Shown: positions 22,656 to 33,164, counted from the stretch's first letter. The stretch is DNA of 64,000 bases from Undaria pinnatifida (GCA_012845835.1 JABAKD010000029.1:4676000-4739999), one strand, 5' to 3'. Made by a program: numbers and translations. Notes: generated by a model not told the origin, from the letters alone.

Positions 22656-23020
22656 CTACTGCGCGCACCACAGCGAGGGGCAAGGCCACAACACCCCCGA
22701 ATGCATCGTCATGCGTCGAGAATTCGACATATACTGCGCACGGCGACTTCCATAAATACCTGCAGACGCGGGGACTCGGGCGGTACGCCGGACGCGGAGG
22801 AGGGCGCGAGGCGGAAGGTAAATATCGACAGCAACCGTACCCAAACGACTCGGGTGCGCGTTGGAGTCGGGGCCACCCGCCGGAGCAGCAGAGAACGCCG
22901 CCGCCAGGACACGGGCCCGGGCCTCGCGGGTATGTGAACCGCTTCCCCGGAGGACGTGGCCACGAGAACCGGCGTCATCCTTCGGCCGGGCGCGGCCGAG
23001 GCCGGGGCGAGTGCTTCGGG
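22616..23020 (+). pseudogene. gag (fragment): Retroelement gag zinc-knuckle fragment
   Basis: On the plus strand one frame reads YCAHHSEGQGHNTPEC followed by IVMRREFD (about 22650-22725). This is a Cys-x2-His ... His-x4-Cys zinc-knuckle-like motif of the kind found in retroelement gag proteins. A frameshift near 22740 leads into an Arg/Gly-rich tail (22745-23015) that fits the basic C-terminal part of gag. The orientation is opposite to the copia relic on its left, and satellite sequence starts abruptly at about 23026. It is therefore a small truncated piece of a different insertion. Confidence 0.55.
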
Positions 23021-23025
23021 CAGAT

Positions 23026-25401
23026 GCATATCATATCGTCCCGGACCATTCATACCCATTGGGTACTGTTTCATCAAAATGACCATCACGCCTGTTGGAT
23101 CTCCAGGTATGTCGAAAACGTTACTGAATCCAAAACCACATACGGTAAAGGAAAACGAATACCACACACCTTACATAGAACATGTGAAGAAACTATTAAT
23201 ATTAATAGTTAAAAAGCCAGCCAACAAAAATGCTTCACTCAACCACGGCTAACGATCCTATCCGAACACACGTCGAGCAACAGGCCCACGAACTGCCCCG
23301 ACCCCAAACCCACTACACCTAGGTACGACGAACCAACATACACCCGCTACAACATCTCATAATATAGCATATCGTCCCGGACCATTCATACCTATTGGTT
23401 ACCGTTCCATCAAAATAAAGGTTACGCCTGTTGAATGTCAAGGTATCCAAACTCAATATGCCGAATCCAAATTCACATAAAGAAAAGAAAGGCCGCATGC
23501 CACACACCATATTTAGAACAAGCAAAAAAACTAGTCTCCAAGCCACACTGAAAAAATGCTTCACTTACCGACGGCCAACGATCCTATCCTAACACACATC
23601 GAACAACAAGCCCACGAACTGCCCCGGTCTTAAACTCACTGCACAAAGGTACGACAAACCAACATACACCCACTACCCCATCTCACATCATATAATATCG
23701 TCCCGCGGAATATCATATACCCACTACACCTTCTCACATCATATAACATCGTCCCGGACCATTCATACTCATTGGGTACCGTTCCATCAAAATGACGGCT
23801 ACGTCAGTTGGATGTCAAGGTACTCAAGTCGTAGTGCCGAATCGAATTCACATACATACGATAAAGAATGACCGCATTCTACACACCATGCGTGGAACAA
23901 ATGAAACAACGAGTGTCCGAGCCAGCCAGCCAGAATGCATCACTTACCGACGGCCAACGACCCTATCCGAATACACGTCGAACAGCAGGCCAAAGGACTG
24001 TCCCGACCCCAAACCCACTACACCTAGGTACGACGAACCAACATATACCCACTACCCCATCTCATACCGTATCGTATCGTCCCGGACAATTGATACCCAT
24101 TGGGTGCTGTTTCAATAAAATGACTATTACTCCTGTTGGGTACCAAGGTATCCAAAAAAAAAATACAAAATCCAAAACCACACACGGTAAAGAAGAACCG
24201 CATTCCACATACCTTCTTTAGAACAAGTGAAACAACTAGTCTGTAAGCCAGCCAGCAAAAATACTTCACTCACCGACGGCTGAAGATCCTATCCGAACAC
24301 ATATCGAATAACAGGCTCACGAACTGCCCCGACCCTAAAAGCACTAGTCTACACCTAGGTACGACGAACCAACATATACCCACTACACCACCTCATATAA
24401 TATCATATCGTCCCGGACCATTCATACCCATTGGGTACGATTCCATCAAGATGACGGTTACGCCTATTGGTTCTCAAGGTATCCAAAGTCAATATACCTA
24501 ATCCAAACCAACATACGGTAAAGAAGACCGCATTCCACACCCCATACTTAGAACAAGTGATAAAACGAGTGTCTAAGCCAGCCAGCCAAAATGCTTCACT
24601 TACCGACGGCCAACGATCACATCTGAACACACGTCGAACAGCAGGCCCACGAACTGCCCCGACCCCAAAATCACTAAACCTAGATACGACGAACCAACAT
24701 ATATCCACTATCTCATATCATATCATATCATATCGTCCCGGACCATTCATACCTATTGATTGGGTACCGTTCCATCGAAATGACGGTATCATAAAGTTTT
24801 GTATATCAAGGTATCATCAAAACTTATACCTGGTACAGAACACAAAACCTCACACGGTAAAATATTGCAGCATTCCACATACAGTACTTAGAACAAGTGA
24901 AAAATATTGTCTACAAGTCAGCCGGCGAAAATGCTTGCTTTACCGACAGCTAACGATCTTCTTCCAACACACAACGAACACCAGGCCCACGAACTACCCC
25001 GCCCCTAAAACCACTACAAATAGGTACCTACAACCAACATATACCCACCACCCATCGTATATCGTATCGTATCGTCTATGACCAATCATACCCGTTGGGT
25101 ACCGTCCTTTCGAAATGACGGTTGCGTCAATTGGACGTTAAGCTATCCAAACCAAACATTTACCGAATCCAAAACCACATAGGGTGAAGAAAAACCGCAT
25201 TCCACACACTATACTTTGAAGAAGTGTAAAAATTAGTGTCCAAGCCAGCCAGCAAAAATTCGTCCGTTACCCACCGCTAACGACCCTTTCCGAACGCACA
25301 CATAACAGCATCTTTCCGAAATGCCCCGACCCCAAAACAAGTACACCTAGATACGACGAACCAACGTATACCCACTACCCCATGTTATTATACCATATCA
25401 T
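23026..25401 (+). repeat. About 330-bp satellite, plus orientation, roughly 7 units
   Basis: A consensus unit recurs with starts of CGTCCCGGACCATTCATACC at about 23038, 23373, 23752, 24083, 24411, 24735 and 25075. Each unit contains a TACCCATTGGGTA core, GCCTGTTGGAT, CACATACGGTAAAG, CATTCCACACAC, CTTACCGACGGCCAACGATC, GCCCACGAACTGCCCCGACC and CCTAGGTACGACGAACCAAC. It ends in CATATCATAT-type repeats. Units differ by many substitutions and short indels. The same satellite occurs reversed at 45.8-58.1 kb. The array is interrupted at 25401 by a copia insertion and resumes at 30174. Confidence 0.95.
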
Positions 25402-25833
25402 TGTGAATAGCCTGTGAACACAATAGTTGTGTGGAGGCTCTTTCATCTATGCGAAGAGATGCAGAGGTGGCACCGAATTGTCTGTTAAGATCACTTGTGA
25501 TAAGAAAGAAAAGGGATAGTTTGGAAAGGGCGCTTGAGGCTAAAGAGCGAAGAAGATAAAGAAGAAGAAGGGAAAGAAGGAAGAGAAGGGAGAGTGGTCA
25601 TGGTGGGTTGCATCACTACTTGATCATCACGGAACAATGCCCGTAGTCGGTAGAATACCGGGACAACGGGACAACCTTAACATACTCAAATCTACGTTTA
25701 CATCTAAGTGCCACCGAAGATTTAACATAAGATTCAACGTAAGATTCAGGTGCATATCATATTCGTGCGAATAAACTGCTTGAATAGACTGAGCATTAAC
25801 TTAGCTTTGAATCTAAGGTTCATCCTCTCAACA
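25402..25833 (-). repeat. 3' LTR of the nested copia element
   Basis: It aligns along its whole length with 29756-30173. Shared landmarks are TGTGAATAGCCTG at the left edge, GCGAAGAGATGCAGAGGTGG, an AGAAGAAG-type purine tract, CTTGATCATCACGGAACAATG and CTCTCAACA at the right edge. The two LTRs have visibly diverged by substitutions and small indels, so the insertion is not recent. On the minus strand a GGGGG polypurine tract (25836-25840) abuts it. Confidence 0.93.
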
Positions 25834-25835
25834 CG

Positions 25836-25840
25836 CCCCC
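25836..25840 (-). promoter_or_regulatory. Polypurine tract
   Basis: On the minus strand ATGGGGGCG stands two bases upstream of the TGTTGAGAG start of the 3' LTR. This is the position and composition expected of the plus-strand primer of a copia element. Confidence 0.6.
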
Positions 25841-27100
25841 ATAATGCAAAGTCAGATCGCTGCCTCATACGTAAAAATCAAATTCGTAAAAATCAAAAAC
25901 AATGGGTCACATATTCTGTCCTGTGTATCAACCGCGGCAATATGGATGTATCCATGTTATTCACACATTTACCAAAAAAAATCCTCACAAAGAAACATAC
26001 GCACAAAAATCTATGCTTGGTGTAATTAGCAGCGATAAATACCCTAGAAGATAAAACGCAAAGATACGTCTACTAGGTTTTAAGCACGCTTACTGAATTG
26101 CACCAAATAGATAAAAAATATAAAACAAATAAAGAGAATTGTGGAAAAGTGTCCATCACGACAAAATGAAACATTCTCGTTATTCAATTTTGTTTTTGTG
26201 TACTCACGTATTTCCGTACTAAAAAATAAGAAACAGATAGAATTACGAATACTGATCGTACTGTAATAGACCATAATGGGTAAAGTCATAGTCCATCAAC
26301 GAGCTATATCTTGAAAAAGAAAAATCAAACAAACAAACAAAGGTCACTCTGCTGTGAATTTACCACGTCACATCAATATGATCCTAGGATACGCAAAGTA
26401 CAATAGACTGTCTGATACTAATCGTACGCTGAAGAGCACAATATTTACAGTCTTTGTGAGCCTTTACTCCATAATGCTGGAATATATACTCGTACGCATT
26501 TTCGGTAGAACATAGCATATTGCTGTACGATCGTTTACTTAAGTTCATACGACTCATAGTTCCACCTTTACTTACGTTACTGGAGAGCAGTTGTAACTTT
26601 CTTTATACAAATAACTGCTGCACGAAGTAATTTTCCCTACTTTAATATCAATTTCAACCCGTGTCACCGATCCAAGCTGAAAATGCTAAAGAAGAGCTGG
26701 GAAACAGATAAGGGAAAATGTTGTGATGCGATGTGTACGTCGGCTTTGTTATTCCCCGGCCCATTGCAGTATTGTAGCTGAATTATAATAAGATAATCGT
26801 TTCGTCGGTACATTGCCTATTTGGTTGTGCGGAACGCGTTTCTCTGTCCTCGGTACATCACGGTTTGTTGGTGATTGAAAATGCCGATAGCACAGAGCAG
26901 AATTAGATTTCTTCTCTCTTATGAAACGCCGCAATCTTGTATCGAACTCCATAAAGCATGCTTTTGTCGATCATGGAGGTTGCCTGAGATAGTGTACAAA
27001 GTAGTCGCGATTGTCAAAGGCGGTCTTGCGAGCCGGAGTTGTAGTTGCGATTCAGGGTGTCGGAGCTTAAAAGGAGTTCTCCGTGCTAAAGTCGTTGATC
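25841..27100. other. AT-rich element interior without recognisable RT
   Basis: This 1.2-kb part should hold RT and RNase H in an intact copia element. I see only short frames. A weak copia-like entry segment (ASPQAEE) occurs near 27145 on the minus strand, but no DD motif, no YGLRQ motif and no RNase H signature follow. Internal deletion or deep decay are both possible. Confidence 0.5.
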
Positions 27101-27399
27101 TTCGAGCAGAGGTCGCTGACGGATTGCATTCTTCCGCTTGTGGTGAGGCCATAGGTTGCGCGTAGGAATTGGGTACCGAAATAGATACTGGATGTTTTTT
27201 TTTATCCATTCCAACAGCCCTTGTTACTATGAAACGGTCTCGAACTGCTGTTTCGGAAATCCTTGGTGTTGTAGGGCCAGCTGACGCGCTCTTACTTGAG
27301 AAGTAGCCGAGTCTGCTGTTGGTAGAACGGAAGGCGGCTCTTCGACGAAGGAGGCTTCTTCTACCCTGCTGTGATGGTCGGTATATTTCGCATGTACGC

Positions 27400-27645
27400 G
27401 TATCCTAGCAGGTTAGTACTCACCAGTTTTATACGTTCGCTGGAAAGGTTAGGCCGCAATGTCTTACGGTGTTTCTGTTTAGTGCTCTTTTTGAATTTGC
27501 ACGTATCGCATGCCGATAAAGTGGCTGAAAAAATTTCCTACACTCTGGGATATTGTTCCCCCTGACCATCACCTGCCCATTGGGATGACCCACCCTCCTG
27601 TGCCCGATGTTAGCTGGAAAGGTTTCAGGCGGGGAAGTAGCTTCA
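27400..27645 (-). pseudogene. pol (fragment): Copia GAG-pre-integrase / integrase start, frameshifted
   Basis: Directly after the protease the minus strand reads GHRRVGHPNGQ (about 27600). This contains the paired His of the integrase zinc motif. After a frame change it reads CDTCKFKKSTKQKH and then RIKLVSTNLLGYAYM (about 27505-27395). The second part supplies the Cys-x2-Cys pair and the 'H/S-T-D-L-L-G' entry of the catalytic domain, here with Asn in place of the usual Asp. The catalytic core beyond this point is not recognisable. Confidence 0.7.
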
Positions 27646-28122
27646 GTAGCAGTTGAAGCGTGAATAGCGAGGACGGTTCCGGTTTAAAAATGTTTTGCCA
27701 AAAATGGTCGGAAACGCTGTCTCAGGTGTTCGGCTCGTAGCATCAGTGGTGAGGTCGAGATGATGCAGAGAAGAGCAGTGGCTGTCTTTGCGTAGGGGTA
27801 TAGCAAATGCACCCATGTCCAGATACGAATTCGTGGCGATGATCATAGTGACCCCTCTCGTAGCTGCTAACCCCCCAAAAAATAGGTACCTGTCTAGCCC
27901 AGGTACGACCGCGACAGGAAGCTGCACCGAGTGCTTAGAGCCTACATGGTCCAACACTTGGACGAACAGAACCCCTTGACCAACGCCATAAAGGCGATGG
28001 TATCGCGCTACGTTGATTGGTACGGCAGGGTCCAGCTGTGCGTAGTGGTTCATTTTAAGTTCAATGCCCGGTAGAAACTGACCGTCGATGAAGTGGCTAG
28101 AAGCTCCGCTGTCCGCAGTCAT
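27643..28122 (-). pseudogene. pol (fragment): Copia aspartic protease
   Basis: This is a 159-codon open frame that starts in the active-site region. Residues 2-11 read TADSGASSHF, the intact copia protease DSGAS motif. VVPGLDRYLFFGG at about residues 70-82 and the SYLDMGAFAIPLRKD segment near residues 95-110 are further conserved copia protease/pre-integrase landmarks. The frame stays open to 27643, then stops before the integrase zinc motif, which lies in another frame. The protease active site itself is intact, unlike that of the 22-kb relic. Confidence 0.88.
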
Positions 28123-28673
28123 GGAGAAGTCGACGGGCTGCGCATGTTGATAGGAGGTGCAGCGATGAAAGAATAGCCTATACCAGCTGGACGTGAGGAT
28201 GGACAGGGAGGAGTCGCGAAGGACGTACAGGTAGCTGCTGTAGTCGCAGGCGCAGTAGTGGATGGAGCATGTATCCCTGGGACGTAAGCTTCCATTTGTG
28301 TTGTTGAAGTTGGAGTTGTGGCGGTGTTGGTAAGAGCACTGTGATTGTTATTATGCCGACCATTTTGCTGACCAAGACGAGGGCGACTTGTTACGTTGTC
28401 GTCCCGCATTTGAGACCGACAGTCGCCATTATCGTGGCGATCGGTATTATGCATTGAATTTGTTGGAGGTGTTGGGGGAGGTTTTGTCCACGGCATCGTT
28501 CCCTTGCGTTTAACGCAATTTTGGAATCGATGGCCTGGCTTTTTGCAGTGTGAACGTGTCACTAATGCTGAGGGTGTTGACGTGACTACCATAGCAGACT
28601 CACGCCCCTTCGCTTTTCTCGAAGGCCCGTTTCGCAAAGCTCTATTTTCGTTCATATTGCGCATTGTTATCAC
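28119..28673 (-). pseudogene. gag (fragment): Copia gag C-terminal part with damaged zinc knuckle
   Basis: The frame runs from just after the gag core to the protease. Near residue 38 it reads RSHCKKPGHRFQNC. The copia CCHC knuckle is C-x2-C-x4-H-x4-C, and here the first Cys position is Arg (codon CGT, one step from TGT). The remainder is rich in Thr, Pro, Asn and Ser, a normal spacer before protease. A stop at 28674-28676 separates it from the upstream gag core. The 4-bp overlap with the protease frame suggests that a single ancestral gag-pol frame has been broken. Confidence 0.82.
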
Positions 28674-28676
28674 AGC

Positions 28677-28934
28677 TCAGTTGAGTATGAAGTCATCATC
28701 TTCTGCGGCGCTATATATTATTTGCAGGTGCTCATCCGTGAGTCCTTTCCGCACTATGTCCAATGTGCTGTCATCGTTGAATGCCTCTCCCATGTCAACC
28801 AATTCATCCAGTAAATAGTATACTTCATTGATAAATATGCCTGGGTCTTGCCCATCCGTCATGACCATATGAGTTAGTTGTTGTTTGAGTAAACGTCTAC
28901 GTTGGCCGGTGGAATTTTGATATTTTCTAATCAT
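28677..28934 (-). pseudogene. gag (fragment): Copia gag core (UBN2-type)
   Basis: The frame gives 85 residues with the helical copia gag pattern. It shows RRRLLKQQLTHMVMTDGQD, then YYLLDELVDMGEAFNDD and a IVRKGLTDEHLQIIYSA segment. The corresponding consensus is 'L..L..l.m.dg..v..yi..f..l...L...G....d......L...LP..y'. The lineage is the UBN2/retrotran_gag group of copia capsid proteins. The upstream part of the capsid lies in other frames up to 29496. Confidence 0.8.
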
Positions 28935-29019
28935 ACCATCCCAAGCATCCTTCCCATTCGCAAGTTTACTAGTTTCGGGTTGAATTGTAGAAGAAAGCTG
29001 GCCGCAGCTCCCGATGTGC

Positions 29020-29496
29020 TTAGGAAAAAGAAGTCGAACAGAAGACGATTGTCGCAGTGCCAGTGCTTGATGTCTTCCAAATTCGAGATGTTGTCATCCG
29101 TGGCCCATAAAGCTGATGTTGCGGCTGGGAGTGTAGAATTCCTGAAGATGAAGGTAGCAGATGCGCCGTGTGCACGGGAGTACTCCCTGCACTCAGCTGT
29201 AGATTTTCTGCTACTCCAACCGGGGGTGTTTCCCCGGACTGAGTGTCCGTTTCGTCAGCGGCCTGGCTGCGAGTTACAGCTCGTGAGGGCCTACCTCTTA
29301 TAGAAGATGGACAAAGTCTGATTTGTTTGGGCTCGGGGCAAAGACGCCCTTCCAGGATATCAGAGATCCCGGCGTGACGCATACTTATCACAGGCTCAAA
29401 CGTGCGTTTCCATACGTCGAACGTAAGCCCATTATACTTGCTGAGAGCTCTAACGAGCTTGTCTACCGCATCACCTTTTTTCGTGGACTCTTCCAT
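29020..29496 (-). pseudogene. gag (fragment): Copia gag N-terminus with likely start codon
   Basis: The ATG at 29496 (minus) starts MEESTKKGDAVDKLVRALS, followed by KYNGLTFDVWKRTFEP and MRHAGISDILEGR. 'L....F..W......' followed by a segment ending in '..L.G' is the usual start of copia gag. I prefer this start because the longer frame upstream only translates the CTGATG repeat. After about residue 70 the frame turns into low-complexity Ser/Thr/Gln-rich sequence, so a frameshift lies near 29300. Confidence 0.7.
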
Positions 29497-29501
29497 GGTC
29501 G

Positions 29502-29642
29502 TGCTGATGCTGACGCTGATGCTGATCGCTGATGCTGATGCTGCTCGCTGATGCTGATGGCTGATGCTGATGCTTCTCGCAGATGCTGATGTTGGTGATG
29601 ATGCCAATTGTGCTCGCTGATGCTGATGCTGATGCTGATGTT
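29502..29642 (-). repeat. CTGATG hexamer microsatellite in element leader
   Basis: Imperfect CTGATG / GCTGAT repeats with CTCGC interruptions fill the untranslated leader between the primer-binding site and the gag ATG. Confidence 0.9.
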
Positions 29643-29741
29643 GTAGCCGGCTTATTGGAGGTTTGTATCAAACTTCCCGGTAAGATGTGACAAACTTCAA
29701 TGAGATGTCGCTTGGTGCCGATCGATGTTTATATCGAAGGT

Positions 29742-29755
29742 CGAGGCTCATAACC
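29742..29755 (-). promoter_or_regulatory. Primer-binding site resembling a half-tRNA iMet site
   Basis: On the minus strand GGTTATGAGCCTCG starts immediately after the 5' LTR. Its complement, CGAGGCTCATAACC, matches the form of a methionine tRNA anticodon stem-loop with CAT anticodon. Drosophila copia and yeast Ty5 prime from a cleaved initiator tRNA at this internal region. Assignment here rests on position and anticodon match only. Confidence 0.6.
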
Positions 29756-30173
29756 TGTGAATAGCCTGGTTGTGTGCAGCCTCTGTTTTCTATGCGAAGA
29801 GATGCAGAGGTGGCACCGAAGTGTTTGTTAAGGTCACTTGTGATAAGAAGAAAATGGATACTTTGGAAAGTGCGCTTGAGGCCAAATAGAGAAGAAGAAG
29901 AAGAAGAAGGGAAAGAAGGGAGAGAAGGGACAGTGATCATGGTGGGTTGCATCACCGCTTGATCATCACGGAACAATGCCCGTAGTCCGGTAGAATACGG
30001 GGATAGCGGGACAACCTTAACATACTCAAATCTACGTTTACATCTATGTTGCACTGAAGATTCAACGTGAAAATTAACGCAAGGTTCAACTGCATATCAT
30101 ATTCGTGCGAATAGACTGCTCGAATAGACTGTGCGTTAACTTAGATTTTAAACCAAGGTTCATACTCTCAACA
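29756..30173 (-). repeat. 5' LTR of the nested copia element
   Basis: Read on the minus strand it starts TGTTGAGAGTATG and ends CAGGCTATTCACA. It is the partner of 25402-25833. The flanking ATCAT at 30174-30178 completes the target duplication, and satellite sequence resumes there. Confidence 0.93.
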
Positions 30174-30548
30174 ATCATATCCTCCTGGACCATATACACC
30201 CATGGGGTACTGCTTCATCAACACGGCTATTACACCTGTTGGATCTCAAAGTTTTCAAAAAAGAGGTACCGAATCCAACACCACATACGGTGAAGGAAAA
30301 CCGCATTCCACACACGATACTTAGAACAAGTGAAAAAACTAGTGTCCAAGCTAGCCAGCCAAAATGCTTCACTTACCGATGGCCACCGATCGTATCTGAA
30401 CACATATCGAACAGCAGGCTCACTAACTGTTCCGCCCCAAAATCACTACACCTAGGTACGACGAACCAACATATAACGACTACGCCATACCGTATCATAT
30501 CATAGCTTGCTGGACCATTGATATCCATTCGGTACTGTTTCATCAAAA
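30174..30548 (+). repeat. Satellite remainder after copia insertion
   Basis: The 330-bp satellite continues from the point where it broke at 25401, with the usual order of landmarks (GACCATATACACCCATGGGG, CATTCCACACAC, CTTACCGATGGCCACCGATC, CCTAGGTACGACGAACCAAC). It runs into the first bases of a further unit and is then cut by the MITE at 30549. Confidence 0.92.
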
Positions 30549-31035
30549 TAGGGCCTCACCCATTATGCGGGCATAGTTATTGACAAATTTGGCTCTAGAG
30601 GCGATAGGAAAAGACATGAGTTAAATTTTGGGCCAGGGGGTGACAAAACAGGCGAAATGTAGAGCAATACGGTGGCAAATCAAGCGAAGTGTAGCATAGC
30701 GTGCCTATGCCACACTAGTTTAGGCATCGGGTGGGTTCACAGCTGGGGAACGATTCTCAATTAGCGTTGGGAGTCGCGAGCCGGGCCTCATACGTAAACA
30801 CACCAACATCGATTGACTTTAGCGGTGAAAATTTAGCGTAATCTGCTGCTTGCTGCGTACAAGTCTTTCGCTGTTGTCCGCATTCATAACGGAAAAAAAT
30901 ATACAAAAAAATAGCGCCTGGTTGCCAAACCTTTGGCATAATTGGGAAAAGTGGCGATAGTTTGCATATTGGGGCACTAGCCACCCCGAAAAGAGGGCCA
31001 AAAAAACAAACAAACGCATAATGGGTCAGGCCCTA
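30549..31035. mobile_element. MITE with TA target duplication
   Basis: The left end GGGCCTCACCCATTATGCG and the reverse complement of the right end GGGCCTGACCCATTATGCG match at 18 of 19 positions. Both are flanked by TA, at 30549-30550 and 31034-31035. The 483-bp body holds no protein frame. This fits a non-autonomous DNA transposon of a TA-targeting superfamily (Tc1/mariner-like or PIF/Harbinger-like). The left flank is satellite but the right flank is not, so it may have inserted at, or later moved to, the array edge. Confidence 0.85.
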
Positions 31036-31800
31036 CCGTGTATATATCTAAGGGTGGCTGTCGCTAATAAGGATTTACATGTCCTTGAACCATACCCATG
31101 GTTCTTCTCTGCCAAAAACAAAATATTTTGCTTGGTCGAGACTCGCGTGCATGCTGCGCTCGGGATGCCTGCCACCCTCACCGCGCTCGGCGCCCGCTTC
31201 CAGGCTTTCCCCGCTCTATGTTCCTGTGACGTCCGTCTCCCGCGCGGATAAGTGCAAGTCGTGCCCTGTGGCGCTCGTTTCAACACTCGGCTGCTCCCGG
31301 CCTCTACCCACCAGCCTCTTCCTGCTGGCATCCGCTCTGTTCAGAAATATTTTACCGGGATGGAAGGGCTCCGCATAGGTGCCGCCATACGCCGGCACCC
31401 ATGCTCCGGAAAGGGCAGGGCAACACTTCAATTTGTTCGATTCAACCCTTCCTTGGTAGAGTAAAAAAATTACCCACACACAATCATTGTTTGCGCGTAC
31501 AGTATGTAAGTAAGGTAATGCCAACGGTTCGATATAGACTAACAATCACAACAATGTACTGTAATTAATAGCTAGCATTTTAACAGCGAATCCGATTCGA
31601 GTTTCATTCATCAGATTTCGATCGGATAAATCCGAGCAAACACCCCCTGACCCTTTAGTCTGGCGACGAAACATCTCGGGTGTGTTTCTTATTATAGGTT
31701 TACACGATCAAGCAGCCGGGGGCAGTAAGGTGACTGACCATGTCCGCTGCGAATGATTAGAGAAGTTGTACATGGACCATTGCTTTCCAAAACAGTCTGA
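31036..31800. other. Stretch without recognised features
   Basis: A GC-rich part (31140-31420) has open frames on both strands with Arg/Ala-rich low-complexity translation, none of which I recognise. The rest is AT-rich. Confidence 0.4.
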
Positions 31801-32760
31801 TTTACCCCCTTGAAGGATTTATTGTTTCCACGCACATATAGAGCTGCCCCAAGCGCACGCCTCCCCTCCCCCCCCCCTACCCCCGATCCCCTTTTGATCG
31901 AAACCAGCCCCCCACGTCCTTAACAAGTCTGCCCTCCCTCCGCCGGTTATTCGACTCACAGGTTTCACTTAATAAACTGATGCATTTCCTTCTACAGCTA
32001 GCTGTCAGATGTTGTCCCTTCAGAAATGGGTTTTATAGTTTCCGCGCACAGACTGCCTAACATCACCCTGTTGACCCTGATAGCTACACTGTAGTTGCAA
32101 GGGGAGTCGCCGACCTATATCCTTAATGAGGACACACAACTCGTAATACGCGCGATCGGAGTATCACACACAGCTTGCAAATATGAGTTTCGACATAATA
32201 TTCGATATCACAGCTGGAATGTATTCATATATATCCCCCCCCCGCGCCCCCCTCCAAACCCGCTCGCTTTTGATCAAAACCAGGCCCCCGCTTTCCCTTC
32301 ACAGCTGTCAGATTTTGTCCCCCTCAGAAACGGGTTTTATAGTTTCCGCGCACAGACTGACTAAAATCATCCTGTTGACCCTGATAGCTACACTGTAGTT
32401 GTAAGGGGAGTCGCCGACCTATATCCTTAATGAGGACACACAACTCGTATGCGCGCGATCGGAGTATCACACACAGCTTGCAAAGATGAGTTTCGACGAA
32501 ATCTTCGATCTCACAGCTGGAGTGTATTTAAATTTTTATAATATATTTCGACGAAATCTTTGATTTCGACGAAATCTTCGATCTCACAGCTGAATTCAAT
32601 CAGGGTCAACAGGATGATTTTAGTCAGTCTGTGCGCGGAAACTATAAACCCGTTTCTGAGGGGGACAAAATCTGACAGCTGTGAAGGGAAAGGGGGGCCT
32701 GGTTTTGATCAAAAGCGAGCGGGTTTGGAGGGGGGCGGGGGGGGGGGGGGGGAGGGGCAA
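31800..32760. repeat. Inverted-repeat family B, two direct units and one reversed
   Basis: Two plus-oriented units 304 bp apart share TTTATAGTTTCCGCGCACAG, CTGTTGACCCTGATAGCTAC, GGGGAGTCGCCGACCTATAT and CGGAGTATCACACACAGCTT. A centre near 32545 follows, and then the family in reverse orientation (32560-32760) ending in a G-rich tract. C-rich tracts mark the plus units and G-rich tracts the reversed one. The same family forms the large palindrome at 36.3-38.8 kb and the insertions at 50.3 and 54.6 kb. Confidence 0.88.
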
Positions 32761-33130
32761 TTATAATATGTAATAATACAACAGCAGTCATTTCAGATGA
32801 AATCGATCGGCGCAACTTGCTTGGGTATCGTATTGTTCCAGCAGCAGTAACACACCTCATTTCTATTCTTTTTCCCATCCCACTCAGTGTGATTATCGCA
32901 TTATTCTCGCCCTCCCAGTAATATAACTTTGATCCGGGGTCTTATAGCGGGATCCCCTTCCCCATCCCACTACGGTACCTGCCCTAACTTTTATCGCGAG
33001 GAGATTTCAGCATCAAACTCCCTGTTCGATTCGCGTCGATTTGTACCTATCTACGCTGATAGGATATTTCCCCAATTAATTAGTTTATCTTTTATCTCCC
33101 ATATATTTCAAAAACCTGAAGCCAACAAAG
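32761..33130. other. Stretch without recognised features
   Basis: Nothing coding or repetitive is recognisable between the family B block and the start of the tRNA-like repeat. Confidence 0.4.
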
Positions 33131-33164
33131 CCCACAACGGTGGTTATATAACTCAAGGACCAAC

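Larger units (their letters stand above)
25402..30173 (-). mobile_element. Complete-ended copia LTR retrotransposon, internally defective
   Basis: The element is bounded by two LTRs (25402-25833 and 29756-30173) with TG...CA ends and is flanked on both sides by ATCAT (25397-25401 and 30174-30178). This is a 5-bp target-site duplication inside satellite sequence. Its 5' end is on the right. The 3.9-kb interior holds a primer-binding site, a CTGATG-rich leader, gag, protease and the start of integrase, all with frameshifts or stops. No reverse transcriptase or RNase H motif is visible between 25834 and about 27100. It therefore depended on other elements or has decayed since insertion. It belongs to a different copia lineage from the 5-22 kb relic, judged by LTR and protease sequence. 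Confidence 0.9.
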
